Below are positions 1-10,849 of a stretch of DNA of 64,000 nucleotides, piece by piece. A program made the translations under genes and the position numbers. Below the pieces are notes generated by a model. The model ran no database searches. It was not told the DNA's origin and saw nothing but the letters and a program-made list of their open reading frames with translations. Source of the DNA: Epiperipatus broadwayi (taxonomy: Eukaryota > Onychophora > Udeonychophora > Euonychophora > Peripatidae); the NCBI GenBank assembly GCA_028023455.1, contig JAQFVV010012405.1, positions 9,443,923 through 9,507,922 of the forward strand, written 5' to 3'. Position 1 is the stretch's first letter, and each line of letters starts with the position of its first letter.

Positions 1-284
1 CTTTTTAAATCAATTGTTTCTTCTCCTTTTCTTCTAACTTCACAAAGTCCAATAATGTCCCATTTAATATAAGACAGTTCTTCTTCTAATTCTTGCAATC
101 TTCCTTCACTTGAAAGTGATCTGCAGTAGTAAGTACCTAAATAAAAAGTTGTCATCAAATGGCAGCCTGGGTCCGCAATCAGGGGATTCTTAGCATCCTC
201 CGCCTTCGGCCACCAACCGCTGCCTTGGTTGGTGACTTTACAGCCTCCTGGGAATAAGGGCCATGCTTTATTTTTGTCTGTCAT
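1..284 (-). CDS. LINE endonuclease N-terminus (partial, open)
   Basis: This is the start of the LINE polyprotein, an apurinic-type endonuclease followed by reverse transcriptase that would nick target DNA and copy its own RNA. The ATG at 284 opens a frame with no stop for 94 codons to the window edge. It reads MTDKNKAWPLFPGG, a segment rich in G, W and P, then LGTYYCRSL, the usual first motif of the endonuclease fold (N replaced by Y in TYNCRSL). It ends after GLCEVRRKGEE, which holds the metal-binding glutamate. The same start is used by the copy at 38,183. It is the only LINE frame here without a visible break, but only its beginning can be seen. Confidence 0.7.
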   Translation of the reverse strand, partial: MTDKNKAWPLFPGGCKVTNQGSGWWPKAEDAKNPLIADPGCHLMTTFYLGTYYCRSLSSEGRLQELEEELSYIKWDIIGLCEVRRKGEETIDLK

Positions 285-580
285 AATTGTATATATGTAT
301 TGGAAAAATATTTATCATTTACACAAACATTCATTCTGCCTTATCAGGCACTGAGAAGAAAGACCATGGTGTTTCTTGATCTTAAACTCAGAGGTAAAAA
401 GCCAATAAACTCACCACACTGGCTAATGCGTGTTGGTGAGCAGCCCATCCATGTTCGTATACTATATGAATAATCACATAGTAATAACAGCTGCAACGAC
501 AAGAACGTATGGAGTGGACATTAGGAATTTGCCCTGCTCGGTTCCTTTAAGGCCTCCAAGAGGAATCAAAGGGTCTCCTT
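1..580 (-). mobile_element. RTE-clade LINE, 5' part, runs off left edge
   Basis: This is the 5' end of a LINE read on the minus strand; the rest lies outside the window. It matches, in reverse, the 5' region of the LINE at 37,953-41,025: both carry the same 5' leader (gtgagtttattggcttttta, with flanking sequence) and the same start of the endonuclease frame. Compared with that copy, this leader keeps about 70 bases (around 305-380) that the other lacks. The leader end lies near 580, just before a SINE insertion. Confidence 0.85.
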
Positions 581-597
581 TCAGTAGTCATGTATAT

Positions 598-687
598 ATA
601 TATTTAATATGTCAAAGCGTTAACCAGGAAGCGAACCGGGGCTGGCTGCTTGGAAGGCAGCTAACCGCTAGGCCACCAATGCTTGAC
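598..687 (-). mobile_element. tRNA-Gly(UCC)-derived SINE
   Basis: Read on the minus strand, this has an A box (TGGCCTAGCGG), an anticodon arm CTGCCTTCCAAGCAG with the UCC anticodon, and a B box (GGTTCGCTTCC). Together these follow the eukaryotic tRNA-Gly(UCC) layout, known from family knowledge. After the tRNA part comes CTTTGACATAT and an AT-rich tail. It is flanked by a perfect 13-base target duplication, TAGTCATGTATAT, at 585-597 and 688-700. The mismatched acceptor stem and the tail show a SINE, not a working tRNA gene. A relative is at 57,727-57,806. Confidence 0.8.
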
Positions 688-700
688 TAGTCATGTATAT

Positions 701-1084
701 TTTTGATTTAAAAATATGCATTTTACAACAATATTGCATAAACAACCTTAAATATACAAAAAAAAATATGACTGAAAATTAAAATATTCAAAAATTCACC
801 TGAGGCAAAACAATCCACCAATGAAATTATCATTTCTATTGAGATGAAAAGAAGCAGGTCTGACTTCTTTTATATGCGAATTGAATGGCGCAATTCCCTA
901 AAGATCTATCTGATGTTCTCTTCAGATTTTTAACTAATAATTATAAATGATTTCTATAGCAAAATAAAGTTGCACATAGTAATCTAAAGTTAAGGACAAG
1001 TGCAAAATAATAAAAAAAAGATATAGTGACTAGATCAACATCATAATGCCCAAAATAGCAAAATCTACATGGCCATGGTTACAA
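701..1084. other. AT-rich spacer, nothing recognised
   Basis: Plain AT-rich sequence between the SINE and the next LINE. I see no reading frame, RNA gene or repeat match to other parts of the window. Confidence 0.6.
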
Positions 1085-3590
1085 CTATGATCATCATCAT
1101 CATCATCATCAACCATTATCAATCCACTGGAGGATGAAAGTCTCTCCAAGTTTAATCCATCTTCTCTGATCTTTACCTTCTCTTTTCCACAACACCCCTG
1201 CACATTTTCTTATTTCATCCATCCATCTCACATGTGGTCTCTTTCTGGGTCTTTTACAATCTCTTGGAATCCAGTTTAAAATTTCAATTGTCCATCTATT
1301 ATCATTTCTTCAGCAATATGTCCAGCCCAACTCCATTTTAATCTTTTAATTTTTTCAATAAGGTCAGTAACACCTGTTTGTTGTCTTACCCATACATTAT
1401 GTTTTTGATCTCTTCTTGTTACTCCCAACATACATCTCTCCATACTCCTTTGAGTGGTCTGAAGTCTCTGTATTGCTCTTCTATTAAGTGTTCAAGTCTC
1501 AGATTTATAAGTAAAAACTGATAAAACACATTTGTTAAAAACCATCCTTTTCAAACACATAGGCATATTTCCTTTTAGTATCAAGTTATTTCTACCAAAA
1601 GCACTCCAACCAAGTTTAATTCTATGATTTATTTCCTCCATTATGTTTCCATATGTATTAATAATCTGACCAAGGTATTTGTAACTGTTAACTTCTTCTA
1701 ATTCTTCATAATCAATCTTTATTTTCATATTTTGAGCAAACCAATTAAACATTACTTTAGTCTTTTTAACATTTATCTTTAGTCCTACTTTTCTACTTTC
1801 ATCTTCTAACTCCTGCAACATTTCCTGCAACTCTGAAGAATTATTTGCAAAAAACAACTACATCATCTGCAAAATCTAAATGACTTAAATAGTCTCCATT
1901 TACTTTCATTCCTTTAGTTTCCAATTTTAATCCACAAAATACTTCTTGCAGCACTGCTGTAAAAAGTTTTGGTGATATGGAGTCACCTTGTCTTATACCT
2001 TTCTCAATGTTGATTTTTCCAGTATCATTATGTAATCTAATTGTTGCTGTTGCATTTTTATAAATATTCTTTAAAATATGACAATAACCTGGATCTATAC
2101 CTTGATGATCCAATGCTTTAATCACTGAAGAAACGTGTATAGAATCGAATGCCTTTTCATAATCTACAAATCCAAAACATAATGACAACTCATATTTATT
2201 TGTCCTTTCTATGACTTCTCTCAATACCTGGATATGATATATTGTACTAAAACCACTTTTAAATCCAGCTTGTTCTCTTGGTTGGTGGAAATCCAAAGTT
2301 CTCTGTAGATGAGTTGTAATTATCTTGGTAAAATTTTATATAAAACTGATAAAAGGCTGATAGGTCTGTAATTTCTAATATCTTCTTTATCACCTTTTTT
2401 AAATATTAATATTATTACTGCATTCTTCCAATCTTCTGGTACTTCTTTATCATTTAGACATTTGGTATATAACTTTGCTAAAATTGTTTCTATTTCTTCA
2501 CCTGCTTCTTTTAATATATCTATTATAATTCCATCATTTCCTGGAGCCTTTCCTTTCTTCATACATTCAATTGCATGTCTCACTTCTTCATTTTAAATTC
2601 TGGCCAATTCGGAAGATGTAATAGATATAGGAGGTACTTGTTTTTTATTACTATATAATTCTTGATAAAAATCTTCTACCAATTTCATAATGTCATCTCT
2701 CTTTTTAGTAATAATTCCATCTTTTTTTCTTATTGCAGATATAAATTTCCTACCAATACCAAAATGTTGTTTATCATTCTTGAGACTTTTATTTTCTTCT
2801 ACAGCTTTCCTTGCTATTTCACAGTTATACTTTCTTATATTATTTTCAACTCTTTTCCGTACCATTTTACAAAATTCGAGATATTCAATTCTTTTTAATA
2901 CATCACTTTTGTATATCTTCATATTCCTTCTTTTCTTCATAAATTCTCTAGTCTCAATAGAAATTTTATTAGTCAATTGCTGCTTTTTTCTACCAGCTAT
3001 CTTTGTTGCAGTTTTTAAAAGTGTATCAGTTATTTTCATATGAATTTCATTCAAATCTGAATCATGTTCAAAATCTCCTAACCATTGAAACCAATTTGTA
3101 AGTTCTAATTTAAATTCATTAGAATGTTTCTGAAGATTAGGAATATCAACTGTAAATATTGTTTTTCTTAATAATTTTTGTCTCTCTAGTTTTACATTAA
3201 CACGTAACTTACACCTTACTAATCGATGATCACTTCCTGTGTTAAATTTATTAAAAACATTACAATCTTGAAATATGTATTTTCTGTTTGTCAAAATATA
3301 ATACAATTCTGCTGTACCTTCATTTGGATGCTTCCATGTCCATTTCCTTTTAACATTTTTCTCAAAAAATGAATTCATAATATAAAGTTTTTCTTTTTCT
3401 GCAAACTCCACAAGTCTATTTCCTCTCTCATTTCTATTACCATAACCAAAATTACCTACAGCAATTTCATCTTTTATGTGTCTACCAATTCTAGCATTAA
3501 AGTCTCCCATAATAATTTTAAAATGTTGTTTACTCTGATCAAAGCCTTTTGTACATCCATATAAAAATCTTCTACTACTTCATGAGAACT
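1085..3590 (-). mobile_element. RTE-clade LINE, 5'-truncated
   Basis: A LINE on the minus strand. Its 3' end is the (ATG)n-type tail, seen here as catcatcat at about 1,090, followed by the 3' untranslated block aaccattatcaatccactg that is shared by all LINE fragments in the window. It runs through reverse transcriptase and the second half of the endonuclease, then loses homology to the fuller copies near 3,586. The break falls inside the endonuclease, as in typical incomplete target-primed insertions. I could not define a target duplication. Confidence 0.88.
1492..3510 (-). pseudogene. LINE endonuclease-reverse transcriptase, decayed
   Basis: The frame is split into pieces at 3510-2593, 2583-2320, 2296-1841 and 1857-1492. 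The first holds the endonuclease motif MGDFNARIG and SDHRLV. The next holds [13 protein letters not shown], a fingers motif of LINE reverse transcriptases. The third holds VDYEKAFDSI (motif A with a catalytic Asp), RQGDSISPKLF (motif B) and FADDVV (motif C with the catalytic Asp pair). The last is the thumb region. In the endonuclease, the conserved LDYIL stretch has become LYYIL. Three or more frameshifts or stops make it inactive. RTE-clade assignment rests on the motif wording and the trinucleotide tail; I could not run a phylogeny. Confidence 0.85.
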
Positions 3591-3782
3591 TAAACATTAA
3601 ATGACAAGTCAAGTAAAATGTAATAATATAAATCAGGAATTTGTGATTGGCTGATAAAGTGACATTTTTATATTTTTTTTTTGTCAGTTTCTAAAAATAA
3701 TTATAAATTTAATTTTGAATTTTGAAATTTAATATTTATTGTTTTATGTTTTATTAACAATCATTTATTCTGGTCTTAGCAT

Positions 3783-4349
3783 GCTCTTAGGTCAAAATGT
3801 TTGAGGCTGGCTTATTTATATATAAATTTAAGTAGAGAAGGTGGAATCATCTTTTTCTCATAAAATCTCTGCCTTGTGTTTTCACTTGAGAGTTCCCTAT
3901 GCAGTCATTATTACATCTGATTGGCTGTCATATAAGCATTTTTAAGGCACTTCTGTCAAAGGTTTCAGCCTTTCATGTTATTATTATATAATCTGCTTGC
4001 ACTTAATAAATTAATATATTTACATTTGTTACTATCATTTCATTAGATTTGAAAATTGCTTCATAGTAAATCAAAAGATTTCATATTGTTATTTTATATA
4101 TAATATTTAGTGAATTAAATGTGAAGGTGTTTAAAGGTTCATGTTCTTAAGTCAAAATGCTTGAGGATGGCTTATTTATATATAAATTTAAGTAGAGAAG
4201 AAGGTGGAACCATCTTTTTGTCATAAAATCTCTGCCTTGTGATTTGCCTTGAGAGTTCCCTATGCAGTCATTATTACATCTGATTGACTGGAATATAAGC
4301 ATTTTTAAGGTACATCTGACAAAGGTTTCAGCCATTCACATTATTAAGA
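3783..4349. repeat. Two direct copies of a ~205-bp repeat
   Basis: The stretch at about 3,783-3,986 is repeated at about 4,145-4,349 in the same orientation. Long shared strings include ggcttatttatatataaatt and gagttccctatgcagtcatt. The copies differ at scattered bases and small indels, so the duplication is not recent. The inverted pair at 51.2-51.8 kb contains a more distant relative (shared core aaatttaagta, then a cttgtg...ttgagagt block), so this looks like a dispersed non-coding family. Confidence 0.7.
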
Positions 4350-5121
4350 AGAGTTAAAGTAAATTTTATTTTGTTTACTATACATTTTCATCTGCAATTC
4401 TGAAATAATGAAAAAAAAACTATTGTTTTGACTAAATATTTCAGCGTATTACTTGTTTCTATATCTGTAAAGTTAAAATATTATTTTTAAGAATGATTTT
4501 TATTTGTAATCTTATATTTCTAAAAAGTAATTTGAAATTTATAGAAATATAATAAAGGTACTTTAGCTTTTGACTACAACTAAAAAATACAATTTAATTT
4601 ATAAGAGCATCACTAAAGATGATGTACTAATCATTATGTATAATTGTAAACATTAAATTCAGTTAAAGATTGATTTATTAAATTTCAGCAAGAATATTAT
4701 TTATTTAATGTTAACCCATTTTTTCTAATCATGCATGATATATTTAATACACAATGAAACTTCTAAATTCAAAACACTTTTCTAAGCCAAAAAATAGAAA
4801 CATATATAAAAAGAAAATTCCAAAGATAGATTCTGGCAAAATCTGCTTTCATCAATGGCTCAGATCTTTACATACAAGTCTTCATCATTATATTTTAATA
4901 TTTCTCCATAGCAATCTGTGAGTGGGTATCTGTGTCAACTGATGAAAGAAAGATATCTCAGAAATTGGGAATAGTTTGTTTTTTACATACGTATTTATCT
5001 ATATGTTTGTTAACAAGGAAAGTAACCTCCAATCAGCCACAGTTTTATAGTTATTATAAATCTCTACACATTCTATCATCAGTAAGAGTTTTAAATTTCT
5101 AAAAGTAAGTTGAATTTAAAA

Positions 5122-5122
<1 letters not shown>
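4350..5122. other. AT-rich spacer
   Basis: AT-rich intergenic sequence. There are only chance frames and short A or T runs. Nothing here matches the other repeats of the window. Confidence 0.55.

Positions 5123-5195
<73 letters not shown>
5123..5195. repeat. (AT)n microsatellite
   Basis: An uninterrupted run of about 36 AT dinucleotides. It directly abuts the 3' tail of a LINE fragment, so it may have grown from, or been used as, the insertion site. Confidence 0.95.
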
Positions 5196-5197
<2 letters not shown>

Positions 5198-5540
5198 TCA
5201 ACCATTATCAATCCACTGCAGGATGAAAGTCTCTCCAAGTTCAATCCATCTTTTCCAATCTTTAGCTTCTCCACATCACCCCTGCACACTTTCTTATTTC
5301 TTCCATCTCACAAGTGGTCTCTTTCTGGGTCTTTTACAATCTCTTGGAATCCAGTTTAAAATTTCTATTGTCCATCTATTATCATCTCTTCTAGCAATAT
5401 GTCGAGCCCAACTCCACTTCAGTCTTTTAATTTTTTCAATGAGATCAGTAACACCTGTTTGTTCTCTTACCCATACATTGTGTTTTCAATCTCTTCCTTT
5501 GTTACTCCCAACAAGCATCTCTCCATATTTCTTTGAGTGG
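5196..5540 (-). mobile_element. LINE 3' fragment
   Basis: The last ~345 bases of the RTE LINE on the minus strand. It begins with the short tail and the 3' block, then covers the C-terminal thumb/tail code (a GHIARRDDNRWT-like segment in the related copies), and stops abruptly at 5,540 where a SINE starts. It is strongly 5'-truncated and non-functional. Confidence 0.85.
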
Positions 5541-5970
5541 TTAATAGGGTAGTGGTGGCTTTGGTTATTAAAGAACCAAAGACACCAAAGTGTATGGGTA
5601 CTGAACTGGGTTCAGACCCATATGACTATATAAGCTAATGGGCTTGGATTGAAAACATTAAGGTGTTTTAAGTTTAAGACTCATAGTTTTGTAGTTAAAT
5701 GAAGATAAAAGGTGGTTGGTGGAGGGTTGCATTAGATCCTAAGATCTAGGTGCAGTGCTCTCAGATCCAAGGCTCCTAACTGACAAAGGCCACAAGCCAG
5801 AAACTAGTCTGGGGATATTGGATGAGTACACACTAGATGGGGATTTTATGCACAAGCCTTCTGGTATCCATCGATTACTCTAGCTTGCTGTGTGTGGCAA
5901 TACGTATAGTGTGTTTTGCCTGTTTTAACAACAGTTATACACAAGCATAAGAGGTGGAGGTCATGTGATC
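5541..5970 (+). mobile_element. Long tRNA-headed SINE (family R), copy 1
   Basis: A ~430-base repeat also found at 42,143-42,390 and 58,340-59,165. The head carries GGGTTCAGACCC. In the copy at 58.86 kb the same place reads GAGTTCAAGTC, so the ancestral sequence would fit a Pol III B box (GGTTCRANNCC). The A box is not clear. The body contains ctagtctggggatattgga and the 3' end gagg..gtcatgtgatc. SINE status is inferred from the B-box-like head, the dispersed copies and the 13-base target duplication of copy 2. Confidence 0.6.
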
Positions 5971-6553
5971 TTTATTTAATATATTGTGAGAAAATGTCAA
6001 ACTCCCCATTTTTCTCTCCATATTTCTCTCTCTAAGAATTAAAAACATATAACAATACACCCTACGAGTTTAACCCTACGAGTTTAATTTTCATATTTTT
6101 TTATTTAGCTAATAGGTTTTCCATTAATTTTTTCTTATTTTGCCTTCTTATTCTATCTTATCTTTGCGTCCTGCCGCTTTTGTCTTTATTTTATATTTAG
6201 CACCTTTTTGACAAGTCCTTCCCACATAGGTGTTAAAACATAACTATATTGCTGATTCTTATGACTGATTTAAATAAAGCACCGATTTTTACCTACTTAA
6301 TGGATTAATTACATTAATAAACATTTTTCTATTGTTTTCTTGATTTACTTTAAATAATTATTTATTTTAACTTGAATTTTTTTTACTTTCCCTTCCTTTC
6401 AGTCATTTTCTATTTTAATATATAATACAATTGCAGACACACGCACAGCTATTATTTATGTGTGATGATTTAAGAGAAATATGGCAGAGTTAAAAAAATG
6501 AAGCAAGCATATATGAAAGCTTATATACACTGCTTCAATATATGTATATATAA
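5971..6553. other. AT-rich spacer
   Basis: AT-rich sequence with a small direct repeat (ctacgagttta twice near 6,061-6,087). No gene or known element is recognised. Confidence 0.5.
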
Positions 6554-6843
6554 TTTTTGGGTTAAACCATGTGTTATTTTTGATTACTTCTCAACATTTG
6601 AATAAAATAGCACCTGCCATTGTGAAGGTTAACTTTTCAAAGAAAAATTGTTAGATATGAAATAGTAGCAATATTAAGTGTGAAGCAACATACCCAATCT
6701 TAATTTTTACCTCACACTCAATCTCATTACCATATCAAATCTAATGATTTTTCTTTGTAAAGTTAACATTGATAATGGCAGATACTATTTTGTCAAAATG
6801 TTGGAAAGTAATCAAAAATAACACGCATTTTAACTCCAAAACT
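6554..6843. mobile_element. Fold-back MITE-like element, ~290 bp
   Basis: Two arms of about 110-120 bases (roughly 6,554-6,672 and 6,725-6,843) are imperfect reverse complements: both contain ttatttttgattact and gttaact...caaagaaaaat in opposite orientation. The ends read TTTTTGGGTTAAA and, inverted, TTTTGGAGTTAAA. There is no coding room. It lies at the outer end of the minus-strand Penelope fragment. Superfamily cannot be told because no target duplication is clear. Confidence 0.7.
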
Positions 6844-7370
6844 ATTTTATTTACATCATATAATCATGAAAACAACAAATATAACACATATATAAACATT
6901 ACAAGGATAAAACTAAACTAGTCAATAAATAATCAAAATTACCCTAAATTTACAACTTAACTAGACTAGTCAATAAAACTAACCCTAAAACACTACTAAT
7001 GGTTTCACTGCTACAAGCAGACTTCTCAAGTGTAAAGAATTACAAAATAACATATTTAAACTAAACATTATCCACCATTCCACTTTCTTTCCATACACCC
7101 TTAATTAATAACTTTTAAATAAGTTAATTGTTTCAGAATCATAAATTTTTAATAATAAAGATGCTTTTTTTTATTTCATTTCTCTCAAAGAAAATAACTT
7201 TAGCTTTATCAAAATTAATGGTATGACCCGTATCTTTTTTATGGATATATAAAGCAGAACTAAGATATTTATTTTGAACCCTACTTTTATGTATTTTTAT
7301 TCTTTCATTTAACTCAAACTATTCTGGCCTATATATACCTTCTTACAAAAACAAGAGAAATGAGTGTAAA
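6844..7370 (-). mobile_element. Penelope-like element, 3' end, inverted
   Basis: On the minus strand this matches the 3' end of the Penelope-like copies at 8.75-9.08 and 24.4-24.88 kb. It includes the end of the GIY-YIG endonuclease code (about 7,350-7,190) and the 3' untranslated tract with gggtaattttgattatttat. It is joined head to head with the plus-strand copy that starts at about 7,371. Such inverted, truncated partners are a known habit of Penelope-like elements. Confidence 0.8.
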
Positions 7371-8640
7371 GAGAAAATGAATAAGAATTAAATAATGGCA
7401 AACATATACTTTTTGAAAAAGATCCTGGTAATATGATTAAAAGGAAGTTAATAGATATTATGAAAAAAATGATAAATTTAAAATTTTTTAATAGAGTAAG
7501 TTATTTAAAATGTTATCCTAATGACTTCATATCAGCTAAGATGTTTATGAATATTAAAACTCACAAAGATGGTTTTTCTTTAAGAATTATTTTTGATTTT
7601 ACAGGTAGTGATGGGGAGATTTTCTAGGCTTTTGAATAATTTTGTAAAAAGATTTGTTAATTTTGATCATTATACTTTTTTTTATGAGACTTTTTATAAG
7701 ATTAATAATTTTAAAATAGGAAATTGTTAGGTATTTGGTAGTTTGGTTATTGAGAATATGTATCAATCTATTAATAGATTAAGCAGTATTGATGTTCTTA
7801 TGTCTCTGTTGGTTAATCATGGATCTTTGTCAAAGAATAAAACTGAAGTTATTAAAGATTTGCTTTTATTATCAAAGGCTTCTATGTATTTTACTCATAA
7901 TAGTAATTTTTATAAGATTAAGGAAGAGTTGATAATAGGTTATATTATTTCCCCTTTAATTTGTTCAAGTGTATATTAATTATTTGGAAGAGAAAATTAT
8001 TATTAAAAGAGTATTGTTTGTATTTAAAGTTATTTGTTAGATATGTGAATGATTATTTGTTTGTAGTTGAGAATGATAAAATGAAGAAATTTGTAAATGA
8101 GTTTAATTGTTTTGATGCTTCTATAAAATATGTGGTAGAAGGAGGGGTTAGATGTTGTTAAATTAAATTTTTTAGATCTATTAGTTATTAGAAATGTAAA
8201 GAATAATTGTGTGATATGTAGTCATTATGTCAAGAGAAAAAGTTAAGGTCTATAATTAAACCTGATAGCTATCAATTTTCTCATAAAGTACCTGTTTTAA
8301 TAAACTATTGTCATAGAAATAAAAGATTAAATAATTCTAGTGGGATAGCTTTGTTTCAAAAAGGTCACTTTTATAAAGATTATTTGAGTGTTGGCTATTC
8401 TGATAAATTTATTAAATACATTTTATTTAATAGTATGATGTAAAGAATAAAAAAATGATTTTATTTATTTGATGTTTAAATTGACTTCTTATAAATTTGT
8501 ATGTAAAAAATAGTAATTTGTTTGAAAATAAGAAAATTGCTTGGAAATGGGGTATTACTTTGAATAATTTATTAAATAATATAAAGAAAATTTTTGAATA
8601 GAAATACTATTCCTGGAGTAGTATATATATATATCCCTTG

Positions 8641-8648
8641 TTTTGTAA

Positions 8649-8682
<34 letters not shown>

Positions 8683-8690
8683 TTACAAAA
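8641..8690. repeat. Perfect 50-bp palindrome with AT core
   Basis: TTTTGTAAGA plus alternating AT and its exact reverse complement. Related Penelope copies carry only one arm (gttttTGTAAGAA), so the second arm arose in this copy. Confidence 0.9.
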
Positions 8691-8768
8691 TATTTAAGCT
8701 CAAACTACTCTGACCTATATATATATATATATATATATATATAGGTCAGAGTAGTTTGAGCTTAAATA
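8691..8768. repeat. Perfect 78-bp palindrome with AT core
   Basis: Arms beginning TATTTAAGCTCAAACTACTC and ending with its exact complement flank an (AT)n centre. It directly abuts the palindrome at 8,641-8,690. In intact relatives this is the single sequence GGTCAGAGTAGTTTGAG of the GIY-YIG code; here it is duplicated and inverted. Confidence 0.92.
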
Positions 8769-9076
8769 AAAGAATAAAGTACATACAAGTAGGGTTAGAA
8801 ATAAATTTCATTGTTCTGCTTTATATATGCATGAAAAAGACCCAGGCCATACCATTATTTTTGATGAAGCTAAGGTTGTCTTCTTGAAATGAAATGAAAA
8901 GAAGAATCTTTATTATTAAAAATGTATGATTGTGAAGCAATTAACTTAAAGGGGTATGAAAAGTAAGTGGAATTGTGGGTAATGTTTATTTTAAATATGT
9001 TGTTATTTTGTAGTTCTTTACATGTGAGAAGTCTCTTTTGTAGCAATGAAACCAATGGTAATGTTTAAGATTTTAT

Positions 9077-10849
9077 GGTGCTGATATAGTACGTGCCCAT
9101 TTTGAATTCTAAACACCTTCAAAAATACTGCTGCCACATACAAGCAATAAATGACATTGACTAGAAGTACATAGTTTCAAAAAATGATAGGAAAGACATT
9201 AACCTAAAAAATGTCAGGAAAAATAAATTAATCTATGTAATGGACTTAACTAGATAGTGCATAATATATCTGATATATGGCGGGAAAAATAAAAAATGGT
9301 ATAGTACAGCAGAAAAAAATTGATGAATGTTAAAGCACAGTATTCACATGAATGGCACTACATTTTTTTTTATAAAAAAAAAACTGACTTTCAACACTAA
9401 AAAAAAACAATTTTCAGCAATAATTAGAAAAATCATAAATGCTATTTTCAAAAGCCTATGAAATAAATCAAAAAGCTATTTATGTTATCTAGTGTTAACA
9501 AATGAAATTCCTATCTTTCAACAGTATTTCATGGAGTATAAAAAATTAAAAACCTAATATTTAAAAATTATATTAGTAAATCTCAAAAAAATTAATGTAT
9601 GTTAAGGCAAAGTATTCATATGAATTGCACTACATTTTAAAAAAAATTTCACCTGTGACCAACATACATATATAATGAAATGTTTACACAACTATTTATC
9701 AGTTCTAAATTTTAAAAGTTTTTATTAAAAGAAATCATGCCACATGCACCAGTTTAAAATTGCATGTAGGTTAAATGTTAATTTTAAAAATAACAAAAAA
9801 TGGTGAGAAAAATGAATTGCATTAAATTTTTTTAAAAAAAAACTCCTATTTTCAATACTATTTCATGAAGTATCAACAAATAAAAAACATAATTAATCTA
9901 CTCTTCAATAATATATAAAAAATATAATACTAAATTTCATCAATATTTAAAAAATAATATTTAAAAAATATAATATTAAATTTTATCAAAAAATAAAACT
10001 TTCAACAGTAGTTTTGGAAAAACAAAAAAAAATTGGGAAAAATCCGATATATTACATGGAAAAAATAAATTAATAGCAATTTAGTTAGATATACTGAATC
10101 TGTATATATTTCTTTATAATGAAACTAGGGACTCTATATATTTTTTTATAATGAAACAAGGGAGGAGAAAGCATAATTTGGGTGTTATACATTTACAAAT
10201 ATGCCTGTGAGATGATCCCTGGCCATTATCTTATTAAGAGATATAATAATAATTTGTAAATCTTAATAACAGACTAATACATATTAAATAATGAAATATA
10301 ATTAACAATGAGCACATAGTAACCTGTTGATATCTCTTAGAATAGATTTCAAAGCAGCAATTTCTATCATCTAAAAAGCAATGAGAACATTACACTGGAG
10401 AGCTTTTAATTGTCTCTCCCAGAAATTTATTAAATTAATTATTCTCTGCTTTGAAATTATGACATATCATAACATATGAATTTAGAAATGAAATAACATA
10501 ATTAGAATAGAAAATAGGCATGGACACAGATTATAGAAAGGTTAAAATAATAACTGATTACAATTATTACAGTTACAGGAAAAATTATTAAAGTTTTATT
10601 TTAACAAAAATTTTAAGTAATTGAGAATTTATAATTTAATGAATGTTCATTATAGCTAGCTTCTTTTAAATATTATAAGTTTTTAAAATAGATTTATAGA
10701 GCTCTATGGTGAAAAAATATTACCAATTTCCTTCCAGGCTGAGTTGTCCAGCATTTGCAGTAGGCACTGGCACTTCTCTGGGTGGGTTGCTCATCCACAG
10801 TGTTCTTCATAGGCACAGTTGGTGGTTGAATTTCTCCATTCTTATATAT
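9077..10849 (+). repeat. Left inverted arm of the fold-back element
   Basis: Pairs with about 17,751-19,421. Matching blocks include the outer end, the ccgccatatatcag block (complement of ctgatatatggcggg at about 9,270), the attgcatgtaggttaaatgt block at about 9,760, and the inner gttggtggttgaatttctcc. The short inner frame at 10,694-10,849 (minus) reads ..TQPGRKLVIFFHHRAL and has a matching open counterpart in the other arm. Confidence 0.75.

Larger units (their letters stand above)
7433..9020 (+). pseudogene. Penelope reverse transcriptase-GIY-YIG, decayed
   Basis: Pieces of one protein lie at 7,433-7,627, 7,743-7,979 and 7,961-8,161, then in scattered frames to 8,900. The first has MNIKTHKDGFSLR, matching the PKTHK motif of Penelope reverse transcriptases. 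The third has the catalytic box as RYVNDYLFVV, where the family has YVDD; the Asp to Asn change at the active site would inactivate it. The C-terminal part (about 8,770-8,880) preserves the end of a GIY-YIG endonuclease (YICMKK...H.I.FDEA in mixed frames). AT expansions and inversions at 8,641-8,768 destroy the centre of the nuclease. Confidence 0.82.
7371..9076 (+). mobile_element. Penelope-like element copy 1, 5'-truncated
   Basis: A plus-strand Penelope-like element that begins inside the coding region and runs into its 3' untranslated tract. That tract is cut at 9,076 by a large inverted-arm element and resumes at 19,422. The flanks ATTTTAT at 9,070-9,076 and 19,423-19,429 mark that insertion. 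Alignment to copy 2 (19.4-24.9 kb) is clear over most of its length. Confidence 0.85.

Noticed and set aside
598-687. A working tRNA-Gly gene
   Set aside because: The acceptor stem does not pair, extra tail sequence follows, and a 13-base target duplication flanks it; this is a SINE.
430-690. 86-codon plus-strand frame
   Set aside because: It overlaps the LINE 5' leader on the other strand and a tRNA-Gly SINE, and has no protein features.
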